Positions 1-5,803 of a stretch of 5,803 nt of DNA are shown piece by piece. This stretch comes from Dehalococcoidia bacterium (GTDB lineage Bacteria; Chloroflexota; Dehalococcoidia; Lucifugimonadales; JAGWBF01), in contig JAGWBG010000110.1 of the NCBI GenBank assembly GCA_021296015.1, positions 1 to 5,803 on the forward strand, given 5' to 3'. The notes under the pieces were generated by a model that saw only the letters and a program-made list of their open reading frames with translations, ran no database searches and was not told the origin of the DNA. The first letter of the stretch is position 1; each line of letters opens with the position of its first letter. A program made the position numbers and the translations under genes.

Positions 1-2
1 CG

Positions 3-410
3 CAACCCACGGCCTCCCCCACCCCTGCGCGAACAACCGAGCCGACGAAAGCCCCACCGTCAAACGGCAGCGGAGACCTCGTCGCAATCGGCAGAGAGCT
101 GTATCTGAACGTCCCGGCCAATGCAGCACCACAGGCACTTTGGTGCTATCAATGTCACTTCATTGAAGGCATACCCGAGGCGAATGCACTGATAGGGCCG
201 GAGCACACCCGCATAGGTTCGGATGCGGCTAACAGGGTGACCGGCATGTCGGCGGAAGACTATCTGAGAGAATCCATCGTGGACCCTGAACTCCGCATTG
301 CGGATGGTGTAGAAAGGGCCACACCGGGCTTGATGACGAAAGCCATTGTGGAGAAGCTTACGGACGAACAGATTGATGCGCTGGTGGCATTCATGTTGAC
401 ATTGAAGTGA
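3..410 (+). CDS. c-type cytochrome, C-terminal part (5' end off window)
   Basis: The open frame runs in from the left edge and stops with TGA at 408-410, giving 135 visible residues. Residues 1-23 are a Pro/Thr/Ala/Ser-rich linker, typical of the spacer between a membrane or lipid anchor and a periplasmic or extracellular domain. A single class I cytochrome c fold follows: the haem-attachment motif CYQCH at residues 48-52 (bases 144-158), a GPEHTRIG segment resembling the family's GP-L-xxIG stretch, a probable axial methionine in TPGLM (residue 111), and the characteristic C-terminal helix LTDEQIDALVAFMLTLK. The family carries electrons outside the cytoplasmic membrane, to or from a respiratory complex. 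The signal or anchor lies off the window, so location is inferred. It could instead be the cytochrome domain at the end of a larger protein, such as a cytochrome-c-fused oxidase subunit II. A hairpin terminator follows, so it is the last gene of its transcript. Confidence 0.85.
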   Translation, partial: QPTASPTPARTTEPTKAPPSNGSGDLVAIGRELYLNVPANAAPQALWCYQCHFIEGIPEANALIGPEHTRIGSDAANRVTGMSAEDYLRESIVDPELRIADGVERATPGLMTKAIVEKLTDEQIDALVAFMLTLK

Positions 411-441
411 TGAGCTACCCTGAGGAGATAAAAACGAGGCA

Positions 442-480
442 AAAGGCTGGTCTAGCGGGTTCTAGGCCAGTCTTTCGTTT
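442..480 (+). terminator. Rho-independent terminator after the cytochrome gene
   Basis: Bases 442-455 pair with 462-475 as a continuous 14-bp stem with two G-U pairs and a 6-nt loop (456-461). A T-rich tail, TCTTTCGTTT, ends at 480. The hairpin begins 31 nt after the cytochrome stop and lies upstream of the dnaN promoter, so it separates the two transcripts. An outer pairing of AAACGA (432-437) with TCGTTT (475-480) is an alternative fold. The tail is interrupted by CG, so termination efficiency is uncertain. Confidence 0.75.
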
Positions 481-526
481 ACGGCGGTTTTGTGCGCAAC
501 GAGACGAAAAGTCCGGGGTAATTACG

Positions 527-556
527 TTGACGCTGAAGCAGGCCAGCCATTATACT
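527..556 (+). promoter_or_regulatory. sigma70-type promoter for dnaN
   Basis: The -35 box is TTGACG (527-532) and the -10 box is TATACT (551-556), with an 18-nt spacer. Transcription would start near 563, giving a leader of about 25 nt. The leader carries a G-rich stretch (AGGGGGTAGGG, 570-580) that ends 7 nt before the ATG at 588 and serves as the ribosome binding site. The promoter lies directly after the upstream terminator. Confidence 0.7.
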
Positions 557-587
557 ACGGCACACACTCAGGGGGTAGGGAATTGAT

Positions 588-1793
588 ATGAAGCTATCGT
601 GCTTACAGGAAAATCTCAGTAGGGGCCTCGCTACAGTGGGGAGAGCAGTGGCTACCAGAACCACCCTCCCTATAACCCAGAACGTGTTGCTATCCACCGA
701 CCGGTCAATGCTCAAGCTATCGGCCACCAACTTGGAGATAGCCATCACCACCTGGATAGGTGCTATGGTGGAGGAGGAAGGCTCGATTACCGTGCCGGCC
801 CGGCTCCTCACTGAGTTTGTGGCGTCTTTGCCGTCGGAACGCATAGACGTGTCCATGGCCCCCGGGTCCAAGAGTCTGAGTTTGACATGCAGCAGGTCCG
901 AGGCTCATGTCAACGGCACAGACGTTGACGAGTTCCCGCCCATACCTACGGTCGAGAGTGGGTTGGCTGCCAAGATAGACCCCCAAGCGTTCAAGACAGC
1001 TATAAGCCAGGTGGTATTCGCTGCCGCTACCGAGGAGTCCAGGCCGGTGCTAACCGGCGTCAAGCTGGAACTGGAAGGCGGCAAGTTTACAATGGCGGCT
1101 GCCGATGGCTTCAGGTTAGCAGTACATAACGGAGAGCTTCTGGAGCCTGTTGGAGAGCCCATAAATATCATACTCCCTGCCAGGACTCTCAGCGAGGTTA
1201 ACCGCCTCCTTGGTGAACAGGACACTCCGGTAGAGATGACTATGATTCCGTCCAAGGGTCAGGTACTGTTCCGTCTGAACAGCATTGAAATAGTGTCACA
1301 ACTCATCCAGGGCACCTTCCCCAACTATTCCCAACTTATACCCCAGAGCTACCAGACGCGAAGCGTCACAGACCTTCAAGAGCTATTGAGGGCGGCCAGG
1401 ACCGCTTCTATATTTGCCCGAGACGGCAGCGGGATTATCAGGCTCCAGATAATGCCCGGGTCCGATGACCAATCAGAATCGGATGAAGGCCAACGCTCCG
1501 GCAAAGTAGTGATTTCCGCTAGGGCTGAGGAGATGGGTGACAATCAGGGTGAAGTAGATACCTTCATCGAGGGTGATGAGTCCAAGATAGCTTTCAACAG
1601 TAAATACCTGCTTGAGGTGCTCTCAGTTCTGGAGCGTGGTGAGGTAGTATTGGAGACCACTACTCCATCCAGCCCTGGAGTGTTCCGGCCGATTCGGGGT
1701 GAGAAGAAGTGGCGGGAGCGGGGGGTCGAGGAGCGAAAGCCGGATGAGACCTACGTTCACGTCGTGATGCCCATGTTCGTGCAGTGGAGCTAA
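588..1793 (+). CDS. dnaN: DNA polymerase III subunit beta (sliding clamp)
   Basis: This is the ring-shaped clamp that encircles DNA and tethers DNA polymerase III and other clamp-binding proteins. The 401-residue product shows the three-domain clamp: domain I about 1-125 (MKLSCLQENL start, then a TLPITQNVLLS segment), domain II about 126-255 with the diagnostic AAADGFRLAV (170-179) and LIQGTFPNYSQLIP (239-252), and domain III from about 256 with FNSKYLLEVLSVL (336-348) and the terminal VHVVMPM (390-396) that borders the client-binding pocket. It is longer than the roughly 366-380 residues usual for the family. The excess sits in domain III: an acidic/Ser/Gln loop at about 292-305, a highly charged segment at about 370-386, and a short tail FVQWS after MPM. 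The ATG at 588 has a ribosome site and promoter. No dnaA or recF flanks it here, so it appears to be transcribed alone. Confidence 0.96.
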   Translation: MKLSCLQENLSRGLATVGRAVATRTTLPITQNVLLSTDRSMLKLSATNLEIAITTWIGAMVEEEGSITVPARLLTEFVASLPSERIDVSMAPGSKSLSLTCSRSEAHVNGTDVDEFPPIPTVESGLAAKIDPQAFKTAISQVVFAAATEESRPVLTGVKLELEGGKFTMAAADGFRLAVHNGELLEPVGEPINIILPARTLSEVNRLLGEQDTPVEMTMIPSKGQVLFRLNSIEIVSQLIQGTFPNYSQLIPQSYQTRSVTDLQELLRAARTASIFARDGSGIIRLQIMPGSDDQSESDEGQRSGKVVISARAEEMGDNQGEVDTFIEGDESKIAFNSKYLLEVLSVLERGEVVLETTTPSSPGVFRPIRGEKKWRERGVEERKPDETYVHVVMPMFVQWS

Positions 1794-1821
1794 AGCCTTT
1801 TCAGGTATCATTTAGCCCCAC
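1784..1821 (+). terminator. Imperfect hairpin spanning the dnaN stop codon
   Basis: GTGGAGCTAAA (1784-1794) can pair with TTTAGCCCCAC (1811-1821): 11 positions with one A-C mismatch and a 16-nt loop. The dnaN TAA (1791-1793) lies in the left arm. No T-tract follows on either strand, so it is not a standard intrinsic terminator. It could still help end or protect the 3' end of the dnaN message. The remainder of the convergent gap to 1945 shows no other feature I can support. Confidence 0.35.
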
Positions 1822-1945
1822 GCTTGACTGTGTCTAGCCTGGACCTGCACCCTAGCACCCCCTGGCCTGAATGACCTTGACAAATGACCTATAGCAAGCA
1901 GGTGTACATGGCACGGGCCAGTGTAACTAGATAAAAGCCACAGAG

Positions 1946-2266
1946 TTATTGAATGTCCGACTTTGACGTGGCCTCGATGCGTGTAACCACGACCTTCTCC
2001 CGGTCTAGGAACTCCGGTATCCGGGGAGCAATCTTATCCTTCCAGTGATCGCTTTGATAGACGGCCTCGTACAGACGCTCTCGTTCCTCCTCACTCTTAA
2101 AGCGGCGTATCCATACGTAAAGGTCTTCCTCCTCTTGGCCTACGAAGCTTCCGATAATCTCCATCCCTTTCGAGGTCTGAAAGGGGATAATCTCACCTTC
2201 CATGAAGTTGACCCACTTTTCGCGCTGACCCGGTAGGGAGCGGTATTGCCTGAGCTCGAAGAACAT
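1946..2266 (-). CDS. NIPSNAP-like family protein, 106 residues
   Basis: The start MFFELRQYRSLPGQREKWVNF matches the opening of NIPSNAP domains (a short strand with ELR-Y, then -PG-, then a helix). The family's usual pattern continues: EIIPFQTSKGMEIIGSFVG (25-43), the strand LYVWIRRFKSEEERERL (49-65), AVYQSDHWKDKIAPRIPEFL (68-87) and a final strand VVVTRIEA (92-99). These small proteins adopt a ferredoxin-like alpha/beta fold and usually form dimeric barrels; biochemical roles are mostly unknown. No signal peptide or membrane segment is seen, so it is probably cytoplasmic. The start at 2266 is chosen because AAGGAGG lies 5 nt upstream of that ATG. A longer frame to 2374 would run through the promoter. 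It is convergent with dnaN, lies 275 nt downstream of the amidohydrolase gene and has its own promoter. Family confidence is good, function is not assigned. Confidence 0.82.
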   Translation of the reverse strand: MFFELRQYRSLPGQREKWVNFMEGEIIPFQTSKGMEIIGSFVGQEEEDLYVWIRRFKSEEERERLYEAVYQSDHWKDKIAPRIPEFLDREKVVVTRIEATSKSDIQ

Positions 2267-2271
2267 TTTTG

Positions 2272-2278
2272 CCTCCTT
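2272..2278 (-). promoter_or_regulatory. Ribosome binding site fixing the NIPSNAP-like start
   Basis: On the minus strand this reads AAGGAGG, a full Shine-Dalgarno core, 5 nt before the ATG at 2266-2264. It favours this start over an upstream ATG six codons earlier (MHKEAK-) that has no comparable site. Confidence 0.8.
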
Positions 2279-2307
2279 GTGCATATTATTGTTGGTTGAA
2301 TATATAA

Positions 2308-2327
2308 GGGACACGAGTGCTTGTCCC
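2308..2327. promoter_or_regulatory. Operator-like inverted repeat in the NIPSNAP-like gene leader
   Basis: GGGACA, 8 intervening bases, then TGTCCC: a perfect 6-bp inverted repeat, about 10 to 28 nt downstream of the predicted start point of the promoter at 2343-2371. The position and spacing would suit a dimeric repressor. The same sequence in RNA would form a 6-bp leader hairpin, so either reading is possible. The regulator is unknown. Confidence 0.4.
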
Positions 2328-2342
2328 ATTTCAACAGGGAAG

Positions 2343-2371
2343 ATTATAGACAGGGTCTCAAGCCTAGTCAA
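2343..2371 (-). promoter_or_regulatory. Near-consensus sigma70-type promoter for the NIPSNAP-like gene
   Basis: Read on the minus strand, the -35 box is TTGACT (2371-2366) and the -10 box is the perfect TATAAT (2348-2343), with an ideal 17-nt spacer. Transcription should begin near 2336, leaving an untranslated leader of about 70 nt. This is the closest match to consensus in the window and indicates that the gene is expressed independently of the upstream amidohydrolase. Confidence 0.8.
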
Positions 2372-2541
2372 CAACGTATATGGGCGAAGGGGTTGGGTGA
2401 AAAGGTCCCTGTCAAAGGGGAGGGGCTAAGCGAAGGTCTTCATTGGTGAGCGTCGGAGGGAACTATGCGGCTCTTGGGAAGGAAGGCCCCGGCTTACGGG
2501 CGAGTACCAGAATCCCTCTCCACGCAGGCCGGTGTCTTGAT

Positions 2542-3432
2542 TTAATCATTGAGATTGTAAAGCTGTATTGTGTTGTCGCGAAGGAACTTCCTCTGGGACT
2601 CAGGGTTCAGTTCCAGCGCCTGTATCTCCTGCATGGCCCGCTCCATGTCAATGACCGGGAAATCGGTGCCAAAGATGACCTTGTTTCGCCCCCAGCTGTT
2701 GATGAAGTGGATAAACTCCGGCTTCCAATACCGGGGGGCATAAGCGTCGGAGCCGACGTACACATTGGGGTGTTTCCAGGCAACTGCGATCATTTCCTCG
2801 ACCCAGGGATACCCGGAGTGAATGCCGACCAGCTTCAACTCTGGAAGGTCACAAGCTATGGTGTCCAGCAAGATGGGGTGTCCCACAGACCGAAAAGGCG
2901 GTCGGTCATTGATGTAGATGAGGCAATGGCCTACCTGCATCTGAATGGGAATGTCCAACTCAATACATTTGGCGTAGAAAGGGTAATATTTCCGGTGGTC
3001 AGGCTCCATTCCGAACCAGTGCGGGTACAGGTGGGCGCCGATGAACCCTAACTCCTTCACTGCCTGCTCCAAGGCTCTGACGCCCTCCATTCCCTCCAGA
3101 GGGTCTATCCCTGCGAGACCGTAGAAGCGGTTGGGGTACTGCTGTATCGCATCGTAGACTTCCTCATAAGAGACCGAGTCAGTGAACCCCTGGTGCTTTG
3201 AGCCGAGCTTGGCAGCAATGAGGAACGCCTTCCCAATTCCCGAAGCGTCCATTTTCTGTACCAATTCATCCACCGTGAGGACCGGCTCCTCCTTGCCGAA
3301 CTGCCTGTTGTAAAGTGTCCACTGGTGCTGTCGTTTCTCCACCAACTCGGGAGTTCGAAGGTTGCAGACGGCGTCTATAGCCATTAAATTGGCTGACTGT
3401 TGACCTTGTGCCACAGGCTGCCTGCTCGACAT
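2542..3432 (-). CDS. Amidohydrolase-2 family protein (ACMSD-like TIM barrel)
   Basis: The 296-residue length and motif order fit the amidohydrolase-related family (amidohydrolase 2), metal-dependent TIM-barrel hydrolases and decarboxylases such as ACMSD. Visible elements are the first strand MAIDAVCNLRTPE (17-29), GLAGIDP (105-111), GFIGAHLYPHWFG (129-141), IPIQMQVGH with candidate metal ligand H169, LVGIHSGYPW with H205, and VIFGTDFP with D257, followed by the usual C-terminal helices ending in RDNTIQLYNL. The early HxH metal pair normal in the first strand is absent: the segment reads IDAVCN. Catalysis may therefore rely on fewer ligands or a different chemistry. The substrate cannot be inferred. 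The ATG at 3432 has AAAGGA 7 nt upstream; an internal ATG at residue 17 lacks a good site. It follows the winged-helix-like gene by 30 nt with no terminator or promoter between, so the two are probably one operon. No clear terminator is visible downstream. Confidence 0.85.
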   Translation of the reverse strand: MSSRQPVAQGQQSANLMAIDAVCNLRTPELVEKRQHQWTLYNRQFGKEEPVLTVDELVQKMDASGIGKAFLIAAKLGSKHQGFTDSVSYEEVYDAIQQYPNRFYGLAGIDPLEGMEGVRALEQAVKELGFIGAHLYPHWFGMEPDHRKYYPFYAKCIELDIPIQMQVGHCLIYINDRPPFRSVGHPILLDTIACDLPELKLVGIHSGYPWVEEMIAVAWKHPNVYVGSDAYAPRYWKPEFIHFINSWGRNKVIFGTDFPVIDMERAMQEIQALELNPESQRKFLRDNTIQLYNLND

Positions 3433-3439
3433 AAATTAA

Positions 3440-3445
3440 TCCTTT
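3440..3445 (-). promoter_or_regulatory. Ribosome binding site of the amidohydrolase gene
   Basis: The minus strand reads AAAGGA, 7 nt before the ATG at 3432-3430. It lies inside the 30-nt gap after the upstream gene's stop and supports the longer of the two candidate starts. Confidence 0.65.
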
Positions 3446-3462
3446 CGTTATGGGTTTCGTTA

Positions 3463-4065
3463 CTATTCGTCACTACCGATAACTCTGTCTCTGCCCAACT
3501 GTGTGATGGCGTAGTAGCCTGGCCGACCGGGTATTCGCTCCAGCCATCGGAACTTGCTTCTGGCAGCGTTACGAAGAGTCTGAAGGAAGCTTCCGGGTTG
3601 TTGCCATCCTGCCAGGTCGAAGAGGTGCCAAAGCTCACTTTCTGAGACACTACTCATACCCAGGTGTCTTCTGGCCCCTTCAGCAGCCAATACTACCCGT
3701 CGCATATCGCCCACAGGAGAAATTGCACGGCAGAACCTCACAAAAGACTCCTCGGCCACCAATATACTATCATCCCCCTCCTCTGTTTCCGGGGGGGAAG
3801 GGTCGCTCTCGGCACGCTCAAGGTCGGATGTGGAAGAGTCATCCTGGAGCTGTGGACCCGCATCCCTAGAAGGTGGCTCAGTGCTTACATTTTTACCTTG
3901 CTCCCCTGTTTCATTGGGGGAAGGCGTTCTCAACCTCATCTGTATAAGGTCTTTAGGTAGCTCTTTCAGAGCCAGACTCATCACTTCACGGAAAATCTGA
4001 GGCTCGCTGGCCTCTACGGTTATTAGCGCGTCACCAGGCAGGTTAATAGAAACCTTCAGTGTCAT
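3463..4065 (-). CDS. Unrecognised protein with acidic linker and C-terminal winged-helix-like domain
   Basis: I do not recognise a named family. The 200-residue product has three parts. Residues 1-46 form a small predicted alpha/beta unit (LKVSINLPGDALITVEAS, then helix IFREVMSLALKELP). Residues 47-99 are a Pro/Ser/Glu/Asp-rich, probably disordered linker with a repeated SP-ET-E element. Residues 100-196 are a compact helical domain (FVRFCRAISPVGDMRRVVLAAEGARRHLG as two parts, ELWHLFDLAGW, FLQTLRNAARS, then a WLERIPGRPGYYAIT hairpin and LGRDRV). The last part resembles a winged helix ending in the common YxIT-LGRxRV wing, which suggests DNA or protein binding, but this is inference. The ATG at 4065 is preferred: CAGGAG lies 8 nt upstream. 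A GTG nine codons earlier is possible. It has its own promoter, lies downstream of uvrC and is followed closely by the amidohydrolase gene. No signal peptide or membrane segment is seen. Confidence 0.75.
   Translation of the reverse strand: MTLKVSINLPGDALITVEASEPQIFREVMSLALKELPKDLIQMRLRTPSPNETGEQGKNVSTEPPSRDAGPQLQDDSSTSDLERAESDPSPPETEEGDDSILVAEESFVRFCRAISPVGDMRRVVLAAEGARRHLGMSSVSESELWHLFDLAGWQQPGSFLQTLRNAARSKFRWLERIPGRPGYYAITQLGRDRVIGSDE
3778..3924. repeat. In-frame imperfect direct repeat in the linker of the winged-helix-like protein
   Basis: Two 24-base units, 3778-3801 and 3901-3924, match at 20 of 24 positions (shared core CTGTTTC, then GGGGGAAGG on the + strand). They are 123 bases apart, exactly 41 codons, and encode SPPETEE and SPNETGE on the minus strand. 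The linker may have grown by an internal duplication. Confidence 0.5.
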
Positions 4066-4096
4066 TTTGCAAGCTCCTGCTTTTCCTATCACCTAC

Positions 4097-4124
4097 AGTA
4101 TACGGCACAGGTAGAAAAGGTCAA
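4097..4124 (-). promoter_or_regulatory. sigma70-type promoter for the winged-helix-like gene and amidohydrolase
   Basis: On the minus strand the -35 box is TTGACC (4124-4119) and the -10 box is TATACT (4102-4097), with a 16-nt spacer. Transcription would start near 4090, 25 nt before the ATG at 4065. It lies in the 107-nt gap after uvrC. No convincing uvrC terminator is visible in that gap, so read-through from uvrC is possible. Confidence 0.65.
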
Positions 4125-4172
4125 GCAGTTCCGGGGTAGGAATGTAGTAAAAGTGTAACGTATAGAAGGGGG

Positions 4173-5803
4173 CTATAAGGACTCTTTTAGTCTTATTGCC
4201 AGGGAGCGAGTCATGCCTGGGACGGCGGCGATGTCATCAACGGGAGCCTCTTTTATTCCCCTGAGAGAGCCGAAGCGCCGCATGAGCATTCGTTTTCTCT
4301 TGGGACCAATTCCCGGCACCAAGTCTACTCCAGAGGAGGTGCTGGCCTTGCTGCGCAGTTTACGATGGTAGGTAATGGCGAAGCGATGGGCCTCATCCCG
4401 AATTCGTTGCATCAGGTAAAGGGGTTGGGAGTTAGATGGGAAAATGATGGGTTCAGGGGTTTGGGGCATATATAGCCACTCGTTCTCCTTGGCTATGGAT
4501 GCCAGAGGGATGAAATCAATACCTAGCTCTAGGAATACCTCCAGCGCGGCCGAAAGGTGGCCCTTGCCGCCGTCAATGAGTACCAGGTCCGGTATATTGC
4601 CCCAACTCGCCTCGCCGTCCTTGAGGGATTCCTCAGCGTTGCCTCCATTGCCGTTATTGCCGCTACCTTTGCCTTTGACGGCTGCAATACGTTTGAACCT
4701 TCGTCGCAGCACTTCTTGCATCATGGCGTAGTCGTTTATTCCATCTACACTCTTGATGCGGAACCTCCGGTAGTGAGCCGGCTTGGGGAAGCCGTCCTGG
4801 AAAGTGACCATGCTGCCCACCGCATTGCTCCCCTGAATGTTGGAGATGTCGTAGCATTCGATTCGGTTTGGCAGATTGGGCAAGCCAAGCTCATCTTGAA
4901 GTCCCGTCATGGCCTCATGGACGGCGTTGACGTTGGAGAGCCACTTGGCCCGCATCTGTGTGAGACCCTGAGAGGCATTCTCGGCAACCATCTTGATTAG
5001 CTTATGCTGTTCGCCTCGAAGGGGGCGAGCAAGGGACATGGATGCGCCCCGCTTCTCCTTAAGCCAATCCTGAATCAGCTTCTCATCCTCCAGGGGGTAC
5101 TGGAGAATAAACTTTGGTGGGATGTAAGGGGCCGACTGGTAAAACTGCTTTATGAACTCCGATAGGATATGTCCTGGCTGGTCATCCTGGGTGCCTTCCA
5201 TTATGAAATGGTCACGCCCCATGAGCTTGCCCTGGCGAATGAAGAAGACTTCCACCCAGGCTTCGTCCTGACCTTCGGCCATAGCTATGGCGTCCAGGTC
5301 CTGGTTATTGTTGGAGGCCACCTTTATACGCTGCTCTTCCATGACCTGTTCAATGTCGCGAATCTGGTCCCTGAGCGCCGCGGCACGCTCGAATTCCAGA
5401 TTCTCCGAAGCGTCGTCCATTTTCTGGCGTATGTCGTTTACCACTTCATCAGTCTTGCCTTCCATGAACATAATCACTTGCCGTATAACCTCGTGATAAT
5501 CCTCACTGCTTGCAAGGCCAACGCATGGGGCGACACACCGGTTAATGTAATACTCCAGGCAGGGACGCTGGTCTTTGCCAGTGATTATCTTGGTGCAAGA
5601 GCGATAGGGGAACAGCTTCTTCAGCAGGTCCATGGTCTTGCGCACGCTACTTGCGGTTGCAAAAGGGCCGAGATAACGTGCTCCGTCGTCGGCAACCTTG
5701 CGGGTAATGTACACCTGGGGGAATTCCTCTGTCAGGTCAATCTTGAGGTAAGGGTAGCTCTTGTCGTCTTTGAGCCGGGCGTTATAGGTAGGTCGGTATT
5801 TCT
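4173..5803 (-). CDS. uvrC: Excinuclease ABC subunit C (N-terminus off window)
   Basis: UvrC is the nuclease subunit of UvrABC nucleotide excision repair; it binds the UvrB-DNA complex and cuts on both sides of the lesion. The frame runs to the right edge (first full codon at 5801), showing 542 residues of about 610-620. The start of the GIY-YIG domain, including its 3'-incision motifs, is missing; the visible part opens with KYRPTYNARLKDDKSYPYLKI. Next come four cysteines C69, C81, C89 and C93 (bases 5523-5597), matching the cluster-binding site reported for UvrC. The UVR motif that contacts UvrB is at about 120-159. The RNase H-like 5'-incision domain has D318 (CYDIS), D357 (NDYAMM), D410 (LIDGGKGHL) and H472 (DEAHRFAI), all expected catalytic residues. 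Two helix-hairpin-helix motifs (VPGIGPKRK, VPGMTRSLA) end the protein. A GTG at 5714 lies inside the conserved domain and is not the start. An extra low-complexity loop sits before D410. Confidence 0.96.
   Translation of the reverse strand, partial: KYRPTYNARLKDDKSYPYLKIDLTEEFPQVYITRKVADDGARYLGPFATASSVRKTMDLLKKLFPYRSCTKIITGKDQRPCLEYYINRCVAPCVGLASSEDYHEVIRQVIMFMEGKTDEVVNDIRQKMDDASENLEFERAAALRDQIRDIEQVMEEQRIKVASNNNQDLDAIAMAEGQDEAWVEVFFIRQGKLMGRDHFIMEGTQDDQPGHILSEFIKQFYQSAPYIPPKFILQYPLEDEKLIQDWLKEKRGASMSLARPLRGEQHKLIKMVAENASQGLTQMRAKWLSNVNAVHEAMTGLQDELGLPNLPNRIECYDISNIQGSNAVGSMVTFQDGFPKPAHYRRFRIKSVDGINDYAMMQEVLRRRFKRIAAVKGKGSGNNGNGGNAEESLKDGEASWGNIPDLVLIDGGKGHLSAALEVFLELGIDFIPLASIAKENEWLYMPQTPEPIIFPSNSQPLYLMQRIRDEAHRFAITYHRKLRSKASTSSGVDLVPGIGPKRKRMLMRRFGSLRGIKEAPVDDIAAVPGMTRSLAIRLKESL
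4638..4664 (-). repeat. Three-copy 9-nt repeat inside uvrC (S/N/G-G-N tripeptides)
   Basis: On the minus strand three consecutive 9-base units follow the pattern (N)3-GGC-AA(T/C) and encode SGN, NGN and GGN. They lie in a hydrophilic segment rich in Gly, Asn, Glu and Lys (visible residues about 376-400) between the D357 and D410 catalytic motifs. The reading frame stays intact. Confidence 0.6.

Noticed and set aside
411..587. Replication origin next to dnaN
   Set aside because: No DnaA-box-like TTATCCACA cluster or AT-rich unwinding region is visible; the gap is explained by a terminator and a promoter.
479..871. A 130-codon minus-strand open frame across the dnaN start
   Set aside because: It covers the dnaN promoter and coding region in antisense and shows no domain.
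2267..2374. N-terminal extension of the NIPSNAP-like protein from an upstream TTG
   Set aside because: It would translate through the promoter and the inverted repeat; a full Shine-Dalgarno site marks the ATG at 2266, where family similarity begins.
2375..2541. Small gene or terminator in the gap after the amidohydrolase
   Set aside because: Only short imperfect palindromes such as GAAGGTCTTC were found, with no T-tract and no open frame with a ribosome site.
2443..3051. A 202-codon + strand open frame opposite the amidohydrolase gene
   Set aside because: It is antisense to a well-supported protein family member, its translation shows no family motifs, and it has no convincing ribosome site.
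4557..5000. A 147-codon + strand open frame opposite uvrC
   Set aside because: It lies wholly within uvrC, whose motifs are clear; the translation is unlike any protein I recognise.
5712..5714. GTG as the start of uvrC
   Set aside because: The frame continues upstream to the window edge with conserved UvrC sequence (KYRPTYNARLKDDKSYPY).

Overview
The window is bacterial: dense short-spaced genes, clear sigma70-type promoters and Shine-Dalgarno sites. The best guess is a Chloroflexota member, possibly of the Dehalococcoidia/SAR202 kind. That rests on the style of the DnaN C-terminus (MPM followed by FVQW), the c-type cytochrome tail and the mix of small conserved genes. No marker here fixes the lineage, so the assignment is an inference.

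Layout. On the + strand, the window opens inside a gene for a c-type cytochrome (3-410; CxxCH haem site, N-terminus off the window). It is closed by a strong hairpin terminator (442-480). A consensus-like promoter (527-556) then drives dnaN (588-1793), the DNA polymerase III sliding clamp, which stands away from the usual dnaA neighbour. The dnaN stop codon lies in a long imperfect hairpin, and a 152-bp convergent gap follows.

The rest is a minus-strand series, read from right to left: uvrC (5801-4173, N-terminus off the window); a 200-residue unrecognised protein with an acidic linker and a C-terminal winged-helix-like domain (4065-3463, own promoter); an amidohydrolase-2 family protein (3432-2542) only 30 nt downstream, so probably co-transcribed with it; and a NIPSNAP-like small protein (2266-1946). 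The last has a near-perfect promoter (TTGACT-17-TATAAT) with an operator-like inverted repeat just downstream.

The genes do not form one pathway. Two are genome-maintenance genes (dnaN, uvrC), one belongs to respiration or electron transfer, and the two small enzyme-like genes look like lineage-typical accessory metabolism. The window holds no mobile element, CRISPR array, tRNA or rRNA that I can see. No obviously new system stands out. The best leads are the unrecognised winged-helix protein coupled to an amidohydrolase that lacks the canonical HxH metal motif, the two inserts in domain III of DnaN, and the inverted repeat in the NIPSNAP leader.
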